From the NCBI GenBank assembly GCA_001799615.1, contig MGTU01000025.1, forward strand, positions 1-64,000: a stretch of DNA of 64,000 bases, read 5' to 3'. How positions within the stretch are numbered: the stretch's first letter is position 1; the number at the start of each line of letters is the position of its first letter. Position numbers and translations under genes: made by a program. The stretch comes from Elusimicrobia bacterium GWA2_61_42. GTDB lineage: Bacteria > Elusimicrobiota > Elusimicrobia > Elusimicrobiales > UBA9959. This document shows, in pieces, positions 48,825 through 57,562 of this stretch. Under the pieces are notes generated by a model. It was not told the DNA's origin and ran no database searches. It worked only from the letters and a program-made list of their open reading frames with translations.

Positions 48825-51290
48825 TTACTTGCCGCTGGTCACTTCGCTCTGCATTTCTTCCAGCCTGCCGTTGAACCTTTCTATGATGATGCCCGAGAGG
48901 GAATACAGGTCCTTCAGGCGGGCGGCGGCTTCCCCGCGCAGCGGCCTGGCGGCTGCGGCGGCGAACAGGTCCATCAGGTAGTTCTGCAGGTGGAAATTCA
49001 GGTCATGGGCGCCCAGGTCGCGGGCCGCTTTCAGGAGGTTCAGGAGGACCCTGAGATTCTCCGGCGTAGGGGCGGCCAGCGCGGCGCCGCCCGTCTTCAT
49101 GGCCAGGGCCGCCGAAACTTCGGGAGAGGGGTCGAAGCCCGCCTCCAGGCCCGCCGCTTTCAGGCGCGCGGCCAGGGCGGCGAGTTTCTCTATATTTGGG
49201 CCGCCGCCGGCGCGGGCGGCCGAGAAGGCCAGTTCGGCGGCCTGCCGGGCGTAGCCGGAGGCCTGGGCGCGCAGCGGCGCCCAGGAAGCCAGCGCCCTGC
49301 CCGGCAGCCTTGCCAGCAGGTACAGGTAATCTTCCAGGATCTTCAGGATGGCGGCGGCGTGGCCGTGCCTGGCCGCGTCGGCCAGCAGCCACGCGTAGAG
49401 CGTGCGCTCTTCCCAGGAGAAATCTTCGAAGGTCACCCGTTCCGCTCCCGGCTCGGTTTGCAGGGCGGTCTGTATGTCCGCGGGCGAGCCCAGCGCGAAG
49501 ATCTCCTTGAAACGGGCGGCGCCGGCGCCGCCCGAAAAGAACATCAGCGGGAACTCTTCGTCCCGGCGCAGGTAGCAGAACGCCAGGGGGGAGGGCCCGT
49601 AAGGGCCGGGGGCCAGCACCGTGCCGCGCAGGCAGAGTACCCCGTCGCGGTTCAGGCGCTCTTCCTGGCGCACCGCGCCGTCTTCGCCGCCTTCGTCTCC
49701 CGACAGCAGCGCCTCCGCTATGATCAGGGCGGCCGCTTTCTGCCTGGCCAGCTGGTTCTCCGAAAGGATCCTGCCGTAAAGTTTAAGGGCGTTCTCCGCC
49801 TCCGGGTAGTTGGAGCGGGTCATTTCCAGGAGGGAGAGGAAGGCCCGGTCCGCGTTCTCGAAGCCGAGGTCGCGCATGGTCTCGGCGGCCTGGGCGGCGT
49901 AGCGCAGGTTCTGGACCGCCTCTATGCGCGAGACGTCCGAGAAGAACCAGCCGCAGCTGGTGAACATGAACATGGCGTGCTTCTGCAGTTCCAGCAGCTC
50001 CAGGGCCCGGTGGGTTTCCGCGCGGCCCAGCGGGTGGGACGCGTGCCTGGCGAAAAAAGCTTCGGCGGCCGCCGGAGTGCGGTCGAGCAGCAGGGAGGCG
50101 TAGTCGTTGCGGGCTTCCCAGGGGGCGCGGAAGAACTTGGCGCCTTCGGAGGCGTAGACGTCGGCGGCGGCGTCGCGCAGGCTGTTGAGCGCCGCCCTGA
50201 ACGGAAGGCGCCAGTTCATGCTGAAATCGTCCTCGCGGCCGCAGTCGCAGCCGCCCTTCCACCGGCGCACGCCGTGCGCGCAGCTCCAGGCGGTGCCCTC
50301 GCCGTCGGGGCCGGGTTTTATCCCGACTTCGTCCGCCGGGGGGTTGGCTTCCAGGTACTGGCCGAAATTCACCGTTTCTATGCCGCGCTTTTTAAGCTCG
50401 TGAAGAAAAGCGTGGGCCAGCGTCATGTCGCCGAACTTGTGGTGGTGGCCGAAGGTTTCGCCGTCCACGGCCATGCTGACCAGCTGGCGGCCGTGGTGGC
50501 CGTGCCGGTAACAGGCGTCCACGCGGTCGGCGAAGGCCGCCGAGTCCTTGGTAAGGCCCTCGAAAGCCGCGGCCTTCGACAGGGGCCCGTCGTAGAAAAA
50601 GACGGCGAGGCTGCGGTTCTTCGCGCGGGTGCCGTCAGGCAGGGTGTCGTGCCAGGAGTAAGGCCTGGTGGTGTCGAAATTGCCGGAGGAAACGTCCTCC
50701 CAGGCGTGAGAGTTGTGGGGCCTGACCTTTTCGGCCTGGTAGGGGGAAAGGATGACGTACTTCATGCCGAGGTCCACCAGCAGCCGGAGCGTATCGTCGG
50801 AAGCGGCGGTCTCGGGCAGCCACATGGCCTCGGGCTTGAAGCCGAAGCGGTGTTCGAAATCCTTTATGCCCCAGAGGGCCTGGGTGAGCTGGTCCTGGAA
50901 GGAAGCCAGGGGCATGATGAGGTGGTTGTACGCCTGGGCTATGGCGTTGGAGTGGCCGGTCTTCTCCCTGGAATCCCGGGCGGCCTTCACTATCCTGGCG
51001 TAGTAGAAGGGATAGTTCTTTTCCAGCCACGAGAACAGCGTGGGGCCGAAGTTAAAATTCAGGTGGAGGTAGTTGTTGGCCAGCTCCAGCACGCGGCCGG
51101 AGGAGTCGTTTACGCGGGCGCAGGCGTTGGGCAGGTAGCATTCCCGCGCTATGCGCGAGTTCCAGTCGTGGAAAGGCCAGGCGGAGGGCTGCGGGTCTAT
51201 TTTTCCGGTCCAGGGGTTTTCGCGGGGGGGCTGGTAAAAATGCGCGTGCAGCGCGAAAAATTTCTTATGAGAAGCGTGGTGCTTTTCCAT
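48825..51290 (-). CDS. GH57-family protein with DUF3536 domain
   Basis: An 821-residue cytosolic protein. The N-terminal GH57-type barrel shows FFALHAHFYQPPREN, MWLPETAASDD (candidate catalytic E) and VSMAVDGETFGHHHKFG. A DUF3536-like C-terminal region follows, with CGREDDFSMNWRLPFR, FTSCGWFFSDVSRIEA and long alpha-helices. Alpha-amylase or glucan-transferase activity is likely but unproven. The start at 51290 is chosen because the homologous N-terminus begins here; TATAAT lies 7 nt upstream. It is divergent from the TolB-like gene. Confidence 0.85.
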   Translation of the reverse strand: MEKHHASHKKFFALHAHFYQPPRENPWTGKIDPQPSAWPFHDWNSRIARECYLPNACARVNDSSGRVLELANNYLHLNFNFGPTLFSWLEKNYPFYYARIVKAARDSREKTGHSNAIAQAYNHLIMPLASFQDQLTQALWGIKDFEHRFGFKPEAMWLPETAASDDTLRLLVDLGMKYVILSPYQAEKVRPHNSHAWEDVSSGNFDTTRPYSWHDTLPDGTRAKNRSLAVFFYDGPLSKAAAFEGLTKDSAAFADRVDACYRHGHHGRQLVSMAVDGETFGHHHKFGDMTLAHAFLHELKKRGIETVNFGQYLEANPPADEVGIKPGPDGEGTAWSCAHGVRRWKGGCDCGREDDFSMNWRLPFRAALNSLRDAAADVYASEGAKFFRAPWEARNDYASLLLDRTPAAAEAFFARHASHPLGRAETHRALELLELQKHAMFMFTSCGWFFSDVSRIEAVQNLRYAAQAAETMRDLGFENADRAFLSLLEMTRSNYPEAENALKLYGRILSENQLARQKAAALIIAEALLSGDEGGEDGAVRQEERLNRDGVLCLRGTVLAPGPYGPSPLAFCYLRRDEEFPLMFFSGGAGAARFKEIFALGSPADIQTALQTEPGAERVTFEDFSWEERTLYAWLLADAARHGHAAAILKILEDYLYLLARLPGRALASWAPLRAQASGYARQAAELAFSAARAGGGPNIEKLAALAARLKAAGLEAGFDPSPEVSAALAMKTGGAALAAPTPENLRVLLNLLKAARDLGAHDLNFHLQNYLMDLFAAAAARPLRGEAAARLKDLYSLSGIIIERFNGRLEEMQSEVTSGK

Positions 51291-51297
51291 GCAGATA

Positions 51298-51303
51298 ATT
51301 ATA
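51298..51303 (-). promoter_or_regulatory. -10 element of a probable leaderless transcript (DUF3536 gene)
   Basis: A perfect TATAAT is followed by 7 nt (TATCTGC) and then the ATG at 51290. Confidence 0.7.
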
Positions 51304-51361
51304 GCAAAGCGAAAGGGGCGGAGAGACCGGGCGGACCGGCGGACGGCAATAACGGATTTGT

Positions 51362-51367
51362 TATAAT
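51362..51367 (+). promoter_or_regulatory. -10 element of a probable leaderless transcript (TolB-like gene)
   Basis: A perfect TATAAT is followed by 6 nt (TTAAAA) and then the ATG at 51374; divergent from the promoter at 51298-51303. Confidence 0.7.
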
Positions 51368-51373
51368 TTAAAA

Positions 51374-53023
51374 ATGAGCTCAAAAACCCTGTTTCTCTCC
51401 TCGGCTCTCCTGGCGGCGGCCTGCTTTCCGGCCTGCGCCCAGCCTCCCGCCGCGGAGGTAAGGACGGCGTCAGCCGCCAGTTCGCAGGACGCTTCCGGCT
51501 CTTCTTTAAAAGGTTTTTTCGCCAAAGGGGTGGACGCGGTGCTGAAGGTGCTGCGCCGCCCGGCTTCCAACGCTTCGGCCATGAAGGTGCTCTACCCGTT
51601 CGACCAGACTATCTTTCCTAAAGATATCCGCTCCCCCGAGTTCCGCTGGGAGGGCCCGGTGCCGCCCGGCGGCGCGTGGACCATCCGCGTTTCTTTCAAG
51701 AATAGCGGCTATACCGTTGGCGACTCCTCCGGAAAGCCGCGCTGGACCCCGTCCGCCGCCGTCTGGGACGACATCCGGGCCCGCTCGCTGGAGAACCCCG
51801 CCGTTTTCGAGGTGGCCGCGGCCCCGGATGGGAAACCCGGCAGCGCGGCCAGCGTCACGTTCACCACTTCCAGGGACCCCGTAGGCGCGCCTATCTTTTT
51901 CCGCGCAGTGCCCGGCGGGCCGGAGTTCCCGCTGGAGAAGGACTACGTGAAGGTGAAGTGGAAACTCGGCTGGGTCTCTTCCTACGCCCCGCCTATCGTA
52001 GTGATGCGCAACCAGACCACCTGCTTTAACTGCCACGCCGCTTCGGCCGACGGGAAGACCTTCGGCTTCGACTACAACTCCAGCGAAGAGGACATGTCCA
52101 GCTACCTGCTGTTCCGCGAGAAGGGCAAGACCGTGAATTTCCTGCCCAGGCACGTGATGGACTGGAACGACTACAAGCGCGGCAACAACGTGCATCCCTA
52201 CCAGGCTAACGCCTCGGCGATCTCCCCGGACGGCAAAGTGGTGGTGACCGCCGGCCGGGCGCTGAGCATGGTGGCCCCTAAAGCCAAAGATATCATCCAG
52301 TACGCCCTGCCCATGCGGGGGATCATCCTGTACCGCACCTTCGACGACCCGACGATCCGCGCCCTGCCCGGCGGCGACGACGAGAGTTTCGTCCATTACG
52401 CGAGTTCCTGGAGCCCGGACGGGAAGTATATTTATTACTTCGGCAGCCCCATCACGCCGCAGCTGGACCAGCTCGGCCGCGACAAACTGGCCGGGGTAAA
52501 GAAGGACGACAAGCGCCGCCTGGGCTGGCGGGACTTCGACAAGCTCTACCCCATCCGCTACGACGTTTACCGGATCCCGTTCGCCGGCGGCAAAGGCGGC
52601 CGGCCGGAAAAGATAGCGGGGGCTTCGGCCAACGGCCGGAGCAACTATTTCCCGCGGGCCTCGCCGGACGGCAAGTGGCTGGTTTACGCGCAGAGCGCCA
52701 ACGGCGCCACGCTGGTCCGCGAGGACAGCGACCTTTACATCGTGCCCGCCGCGGGCGGAACGGCGCGCAAGCTGCGCAGCAACGGGCCCCGCGCGGATTC
52801 CTGGCACAGCTGGTCGCCCAACGGGCGCTGGCTGGCCTTCGCGTCCAAGTCCTACGGGCAGCAGACGGATATAGTGCTTACGCACATAGACGCCGCCGGC
52901 GCGGATTCCCCGCCGATAGTGCTGACGCAGATGAGGGACGAAGGCGGGCTGGCCGCCAACCTGCCCGAGTTCTTCAACATCAAGCCGGGCCAGCTGGAAG
53001 AAATAATCCCGCGCCTGCGCTGA
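51374..53023 (+). CDS. Periplasmic TolB-like beta-propeller protein with one haem c motif
   Basis: A 549-residue exported protein (signal peptide TLFLSSALLAAACFPACA, perhaps a lipoprotein-like cysteine). The first third is an Ig-like/adhesive region (FDQTIFPKDIRSPEFRWEGPV). It is followed by CFNCH (C217, C220, H221), a single class I c-type haem-binding motif. The remainder holds PD40/WD40-like repeats with SPDGK, SWSPDGKYIYYF, RASPDGKWLVYAQ and SWSPNGRWLAFAS. An electron-transfer or sensor role is possible. No cytochrome maturation genes are in the window. Confidence 0.85.
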   Translation: MSSKTLFLSSALLAAACFPACAQPPAAEVRTASAASSQDASGSSLKGFFAKGVDAVLKVLRRPASNASAMKVLYPFDQTIFPKDIRSPEFRWEGPVPPGGAWTIRVSFKNSGYTVGDSSGKPRWTPSAAVWDDIRARSLENPAVFEVAAAPDGKPGSAASVTFTTSRDPVGAPIFFRAVPGGPEFPLEKDYVKVKWKLGWVSSYAPPIVVMRNQTTCFNCHAASADGKTFGFDYNSSEEDMSSYLLFREKGKTVNFLPRHVMDWNDYKRGNNVHPYQANASAISPDGKVVVTAGRALSMVAPKAKDIIQYALPMRGIILYRTFDDPTIRALPGGDDESFVHYASSWSPDGKYIYYFGSPITPQLDQLGRDKLAGVKKDDKRRLGWRDFDKLYPIRYDVYRIPFAGGKGGRPEKIAGASANGRSNYFPRASPDGKWLVYAQSANGATLVREDSDLYIVPAAGGTARKLRSNGPRADSWHSWSPNGRWLAFASKSYGQQTDIVLTHIDAAGADSPPIVLTQMRDEGGLAANLPEFFNIKPGQLEEIIPRLR

Positions 53024-53062
53024 ACGCAAGGTTTAAAATATTAATTCGAAAGGCTCTCCCGC

Positions 53063-54214
53063 TCAGAATGAGGGGAGGGCCGGCTCGTCGTTGGGGGTAA
53101 CGGCCAGGCCTTCGACTTCCACCAGCCAGCCCGGCCGGCAGACGGCGCCGCGCACCGCCGCCAGCGGCAGGTCCCGGAAATTGTTCGCCAAATAAGCCCC
53201 GACGCGCGGCAGGTCGGCCGGGTCGCGCAGGTAGACAATCAGGTGCGCCAGGTCGGCCATGCCTGCCTTGCCCGACTTCAAAAGAGCTTCGATATTCTCG
53301 AGGGCGCGCTCCAGCTGGCGCAGCGCGTCGCCCGGATGCAGGATGCCGCCGCCGGCGTCGATGCTGGCCGTGCCGGAAATAAAATGGTGCGCGCGGTCGG
53401 CGTAGGCGACGCGCGTGCCCCGCTCGAAAGTGACGTTGTAATCCTTGGTCGGGCAGAGCCGGTCGAACGCGTTCAGGTACGAGACCTGGCGCGGGTCGAG
53501 CCCGAGAACGGAGTAGGCGTCCAGCCCTACCAGGTCCAGCCGGCCGCCGCAGGCCCCTTCTATGCCGGTGCTGGCGATATAATGCGTGTCGGCGGTCAGC
53601 CCCTGCCGGGCGAACAGCTCCCGGCGGGCGTCCACCATCCCCTGGTAGAACACGTCCACGTTCTTCAGGTAGATCCACGTCCTGACGCAGTGCTTCTCCA
53701 GCGAGCCGCCCTGGCTTTCCAGCGCGCCTGTCAGCCCGGCGAAGACCGCCCGGGTCTGGGCCTCAGCGGAGGCCGCGCCGCCGCCGGCGCAGAGCCCGGC
53801 GCTCCAAAGGTGGCCCAGCCCGTTCTTTTCAATTAACACATGGTTGGGCGACAGGCGCCGCTTGCTCAGCGGGGCGCGCCCCTGCACGTGGTAGGCCAGT
53901 AAAGCGATCCTGCCGCCGGGCAGGGGAGGCTGCTGCACTATGGAGAGGGCCACCGGGTCGGCCGGGTCGGCCAGGGCGCTTTGGCGGACCAGGGCTTCCT
54001 GGTTCAGCACGTCGCTGAGAAAGACGCGGCGGAACACGGCGGAGCCGGGCGGCAGGCCGAGGGAGCTTTGGGCCGCGGCATAACGCTCTTCCACCGCTTT
54101 GAGCTGGTCTTCAAAGGCGCCGGACCCGGGAGCTTTTATAAAGAGGAAATGCTCTTTTTCCCCGTTGGCGCCGGAAAAAGTTTTACAGGTGGTTTCGCCG
54201 TTATTGAGGTTCAT
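53063..54214 (-). CDS. RidA/chorismatase-like two-domain protein
   Basis: A 383-residue protein. The C-terminal half has the YjgF/RidA fold (HFISGTASIDAGGGILHPGDALRQL, VYLRDPADLPRV, VRGAVCRPGWLVEVEG). The N-terminal half is a second related domain. This matches FkbO/Hyg5/XanB2-type chorismatases, in which HYIASTGIEG and similar blocks line the active site. It may hydrolyse chorismate or an imine; it lies in no shikimate-related cluster. No strong ribosome binding site precedes the ATG. Confidence 0.65.
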   Translation of the reverse strand: MNLNNGETTCKTFSGANGEKEHFLFIKAPGSGAFEDQLKAVEERYAAAQSSLGLPPGSAVFRRVFLSDVLNQEALVRQSALADPADPVALSIVQQPPLPGGRIALLAYHVQGRAPLSKRRLSPNHVLIEKNGLGHLWSAGLCAGGGAASAEAQTRAVFAGLTGALESQGGSLEKHCVRTWIYLKNVDVFYQGMVDARRELFARQGLTADTHYIASTGIEGACGGRLDLVGLDAYSVLGLDPRQVSYLNAFDRLCPTKDYNVTFERGTRVAYADRAHHFISGTASIDAGGGILHPGDALRQLERALENIEALLKSGKAGMADLAHLIVYLRDPADLPRVGAYLANNFRDLPLAAVRGAVCRPGWLVEVEGLAVTPNDEPALPSF

Positions 54215-54296
54215 CGTTGCGGGGCCGGAGCCGTCCGGCCGCTGACAGAATTCTATATAAAACGCGCGTGATAGTAAAACGGCACCGGCTGGCCGG

Positions 54297-55064
54297 TCAG
54301 CCCGGCCGCCTGGCGACCAGGAGCAGGCGCGAGAGGTCCGTGTCGCAGGCGTCGGGCCCGGCGAACTTGAGCGCGGCGAGCGGCCTGCTTTCGAGGAAGG
54401 CGGCCAGGAAGGGGTTTTTTACGGCGTTGAAGCAGGGCCCCGAGATCCTGCCCAGCAGCGCTCGGAAATTAGCCAGGCTGGAATGGGAGCGCGCGGCGCC
54501 CAGGGGGGAAAAGTCCAGGTTTTCCGGCTCCAGCAGAAAGCGCAGGGCGCCGTCCTCGGCTATGATATCGGCGCGAAAAAAAGTTTCCCTGTAGCCGGAG
54601 GCGGCGGCCGGGACGGGACCCGGGACCCCGGCCAGCCGGCTCAGCTTTTGAAAAAGCCCGGTTTTCAGGGCGGCGAGGGAGGGCGGCTGTACCGGCGCCT
54701 CGTAAGCGGCCGCGGTAAAGAATGAGACGGCCTCGAACGGCATGAACTTTACCGCGCCCGAGGCCTGTACGGCGAAGCCCCCGGCTTTAGGCTCCACTTT
54801 AACCGCGCTTAAGGCGGCCGGCAAGGGTTTCACGTCGAGCTCTGACACCAGGACGGTTTCAAACCCGGCGGCCGCGGCCGCCGCCGCCAGCTTGCGGGCC
54901 GCCTCCAGGGGCAGGCGGCGGCCGAAGAAGCCGGGCTGAGCGCGCAGCAGCCGCAGGGCGGAGTCCTGGTCGTGACCGCCCAGGCCGGACAGGAAAGCGG
55001 CCGGGCCCAGCGGCGAAGCCGCCGGGTCTTTGAGCGCTACGGCGAAACTGCCGGGGATGATCAC
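54297..55064 (-). CDS. Hypothetical protein, no family recognised
   Basis: A 255-residue protein starting with GTG that overlaps the preceding stop as GTGA. The first part (AVALKDPAASPLGPAAFLSGLGGHDQDSALRL) and FETVLVSELDVKPLP suggest alternating alpha/beta segments. An Ala/Pro-rich middle follows, then LLEPENLDFSPLGAARSHSSLANFRALL. There is no signal peptide or TM helix. It ends an operon with the MFS and cysteine desulfidase genes. Confidence 0.6.
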   Translation of the reverse strand: MIIPGSFAVALKDPAASPLGPAAFLSGLGGHDQDSALRLLRAQPGFFGRRLPLEAARKLAAAAAAAGFETVLVSELDVKPLPAALSAVKVEPKAGGFAVQASGAVKFMPFEAVSFFTAAAYEAPVQPPSLAALKTGLFQKLSRLAGVPGPVPAAASGYRETFFRADIIAEDGALRFLLEPENLDFSPLGAARSHSSLANFRALLGRISGPCFNAVKNPFLAAFLESRPLAALKFAGPDACDTDLSRLLLVARRPG

Positions 55065-56341
55065 TGTTTTTTGGAGGACATGATGTCCAGGATTATGCGG
55101 TCTACTTTGTCCATGCCCAGGCTGGAGATGCGGGCTATGTTCTTTATAGTCTCTTCGGCGGTGGCGCCGATAAAGCCTTCGGCCTCGGTAATGCCCTCGC
55201 CGTTGGAGGCCATCCAGGCGGCGCGGATGGCGGAGTCGGCCGAAGAGGCCACCTTGAGCGCGCAGCCGCTCTTGGCCCCGTCGCAAAGCATGCCGCCTAT
55301 GTCGCTGATGACGGTATTGACGGCCAGCGCCGCTTTTTTTGAATTCGCCCCGGCGCGCTGCCAGACCACCGCCACCGAAGCTCCGACGCCGGCGGCCACC
55401 GCGCAGCCGCAGATGGGCGCGAGTTCGCCGGTGAAAACCTTGATGTAGGAGTTTACCAGGTGGGAAAGGGCGATGCTGCGCAGGATCCGCTTCTCGGGCA
55501 CGCGGAAGGCCTTGCCCACCAGCCAGGGCACCAGCACGGCCACTACGCCCTGGTTGCCGGACTCGCCGCTGGACATCACCGGGATAGGGGAGCCGGCCAT
55601 GCGCGCGTCGGTGGCGGCCGCCGACTGCAGCTTGGCGCCGGACAGGATGTCGCGCTTGAGGTAGCCTTTTTTTATCAGGTCCTCCATATAGAAGCCGACC
55701 TTTTTAAGTTTAAGGCCTTCGCGCGCGGCGGCCAGGTTCATCACCACGCCTTTTTTAATATAGGCCAGGTCTTCGGCGCAGACGTGTTCCACTTCGCGGA
55801 AAAGGTCTTTGAACGTGGCTTTGCGCAGGGTTTCCTTGTAGGGCAGGCGGGTTTTCTTTCCGGAGCCGGACGCTTTTATTATAGTCCTGCCGTTATGGCG
55901 CAGCAGGCTTACCTGCTTGTGGCTGCCTTCCAGCACGCACAGCGCTTTTTCGGCCCCGGCGCTGACCTCGGCCGAGATATAGATGCCGCGCCGGGTATAA
56001 TCCACGGAGATAGCGGCGCGGCCGGAGCCGACGAGAGCCGAGGCTTCCTTAAGGCGCGCGGCAGGCAGGCCTTTGAACAGTTCCGCGCCCAGTTCCGGCT
56101 TGCGTGCCACCGCGCCTATGGCCGCGGCCAGCAGGTTGCCTTTCTTGCCCTTGGTGTTGGGGATGGCCACGGCCAGGCCGTTCTTGTAAGTGCCCGGGTC
56201 GGTCCTGACTTTCAGGGCCGTGGTGCGGCCTTTTAAAAGTTTCGCGGCGGTAGCGGCGGCGAAAGCCACGGCCACCGGCTCGGTGCAGCCCATGGCGGGG
56301 TAAACTTCGTGTTTGAGAACCTCTTTAAGCAGTTTTGACAT
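55061..56341 (-). CDS. L-cysteine desulfidase family protein (CyuA/UPF0597)
   Basis: A 426-residue protein of the serine-dehydratase-alpha family. The blocks EVYPAMGCTEPVAVAFA, GSPIPVMSSGESGNQGVVA, CGCAVAAGVGASVAV and GMLCDGAKSGCALKV give the three or four cysteines expected to hold a catalytic [4Fe-4S] cluster. It would split L-cysteine (or L-serine) to pyruvate, ammonia and sulfide. The gene starts 6 nt after the MFS gene, so the transporter may carry its substrate. Confidence 0.88.
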   Translation of the reverse strand: MSKLLKEVLKHEVYPAMGCTEPVAVAFAAATAAKLLKGRTTALKVRTDPGTYKNGLAVAIPNTKGKKGNLLAAAIGAVARKPELGAELFKGLPAARLKEASALVGSGRAAISVDYTRRGIYISAEVSAGAEKALCVLEGSHKQVSLLRHNGRTIIKASGSGKKTRLPYKETLRKATFKDLFREVEHVCAEDLAYIKKGVVMNLAAAREGLKLKKVGFYMEDLIKKGYLKRDILSGAKLQSAAATDARMAGSPIPVMSSGESGNQGVVAVLVPWLVGKAFRVPEKRILRSIALSHLVNSYIKVFTGELAPICGCAVAAGVGASVAVVWQRAGANSKKAALAVNTVISDIGGMLCDGAKSGCALKVASSADSAIRAAWMASNGEGITEAEGFIGATAEETIKNIARISSLGMDKVDRIILDIMSSKKQ

Positions 56342-56347
56342 AGGGCT

Positions 56348-57541
56348 TTAGAAAGCGAATCCTTTTTTGCGGGTCCAGATGAACAGGGCCGACATGGAAA
56401 TTAAAGCGCAGGAGGCGCCGACGACGAACGGCGCGGCCGGGGAAACCTTGTCCCACAGGAACCCGGCGAGAACGCTGGCGCCGAAAGTGAGGAAGCCCAG
56501 CGCGCCCTGGAAATAGCCCATGGCCGAGGCCCGGTTGTCGCCGGCGCTCAGATGCGAGACCACGGCTTTGGCTATGCCCTCGTTAAAAGCGCCGTAGAAC
56601 CCGTACAGGGCGAACAGCGCCCAGATCATCCACGGCCGGTCGGCCGCGGCGAAGCCCAGGTAAACGGCGGCGAAGACCAGGAAGCCGAAGGCCATGGTCT
56701 TTATTTTGCCCAGTTTGTCGGACAGCCAGCCGGCGGGGCTGGCCAGCAGCGCGTACACCAGGTTGTAGCCGGTATAGGCCAGGATCACGTGGGTAAGGCT
56801 GAAGCCCATGGTCTTGGCCTTCATTATTAAGAACACGTCGCTGGAATTGCCGATGGCGAACAAGGCGTACAGGACGGTAAAAGTCTTGAAGTCCGCGCTC
56901 ATAGGAGTGACGGCGGCGGCGGCACCCGGGGACTTCGGCGCCGCGGCGGCTTCTTTTACGAAATAAAGCAGCACGCCCACGCCGAGCAGCGCGGGGATGA
57001 ACGCCGCCATGAAAATAAAGCGGTAATCGGGCTTGCCGGCCGGCATGTAATGGATCAGGGCCAGGGCCGCCAGGGGGCCCAGCGCCGCGCCCAGCGTATC
57101 CATCGCCCGGTGAAAGCCGAAGGCTTTGCCCCAGTGCGCTTTGTCGACGGAGCCGGCGATGAGGGCGTCCCGGGCCGAAGTGCGCAGGCCCTTGCCCACG
57201 CGGTCTATGAACCGGGAGAACAGCACGAAATGCCAGGTGGCCGCCAGCGCCAGCACCGGCTTGGAGATCGCGGAAAGGGAGTAGCCCAGGACCACGAAAG
57301 GCTTGCGGCGGCCGGTCTTGTCGGAAAGGCGGCCGCCCAGTATCTTGACGAAGCTGGCCGTGGCCTCGGCCAGGCCTTCTATGAGGCCCACAACCTGCAT
57401 CGGCGCGCCCAGCACCGACGTAAGGAAGACGGGCACGATCGGGTAGAGCATCTCGCTGGAAATATCGGTGAGGCCGCTGACGACGCCCAGGAAGGTCACG
57501 TTGCGGGAGAGGCCGGACTTCATATCTTTGAAAAATCCCAT
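56348..57541 (-). CDS. MFS transporter
   Basis: A 397-residue, 12-TM major facilitator. Motif A-like ILGGRLSDKTGRRKPFVVLGY lies in the loop after TM2. A second copy LASPAGWLSDKLGKIKTM follows TM8, and the TM4 region has SRFIDRVGKGLRTSARDALI. The substrate cannot be read. AAGGA lies 10 nt before the ATG and TATAAT 20 nt before it. It precedes the cysteine desulfidase gene. Confidence 0.88.
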   Translation of the reverse strand: MGFFKDMKSGLSRNVTFLGVVSGLTDISSEMLYPIVPVFLTSVLGAPMQVVGLIEGLAEATASFVKILGGRLSDKTGRRKPFVVLGYSLSAISKPVLALAATWHFVLFSRFIDRVGKGLRTSARDALIAGSVDKAHWGKAFGFHRAMDTLGAALGPLAALALIHYMPAGKPDYRFIFMAAFIPALLGVGVLLYFVKEAAAAPKSPGAAAAVTPMSADFKTFTVLYALFAIGNSSDVFLIMKAKTMGFSLTHVILAYTGYNLVYALLASPAGWLSDKLGKIKTMAFGFLVFAAVYLGFAAADRPWMIWALFALYGFYGAFNEGIAKAVVSHLSAGDNRASAMGYFQGALGFLTFGASVLAGFLWDKVSPAAPFVVGASCALISMSALFIWTRKKGFAF

Positions 57542-57562
57542 AGTTGTTCGTCCTTGGTTAAA

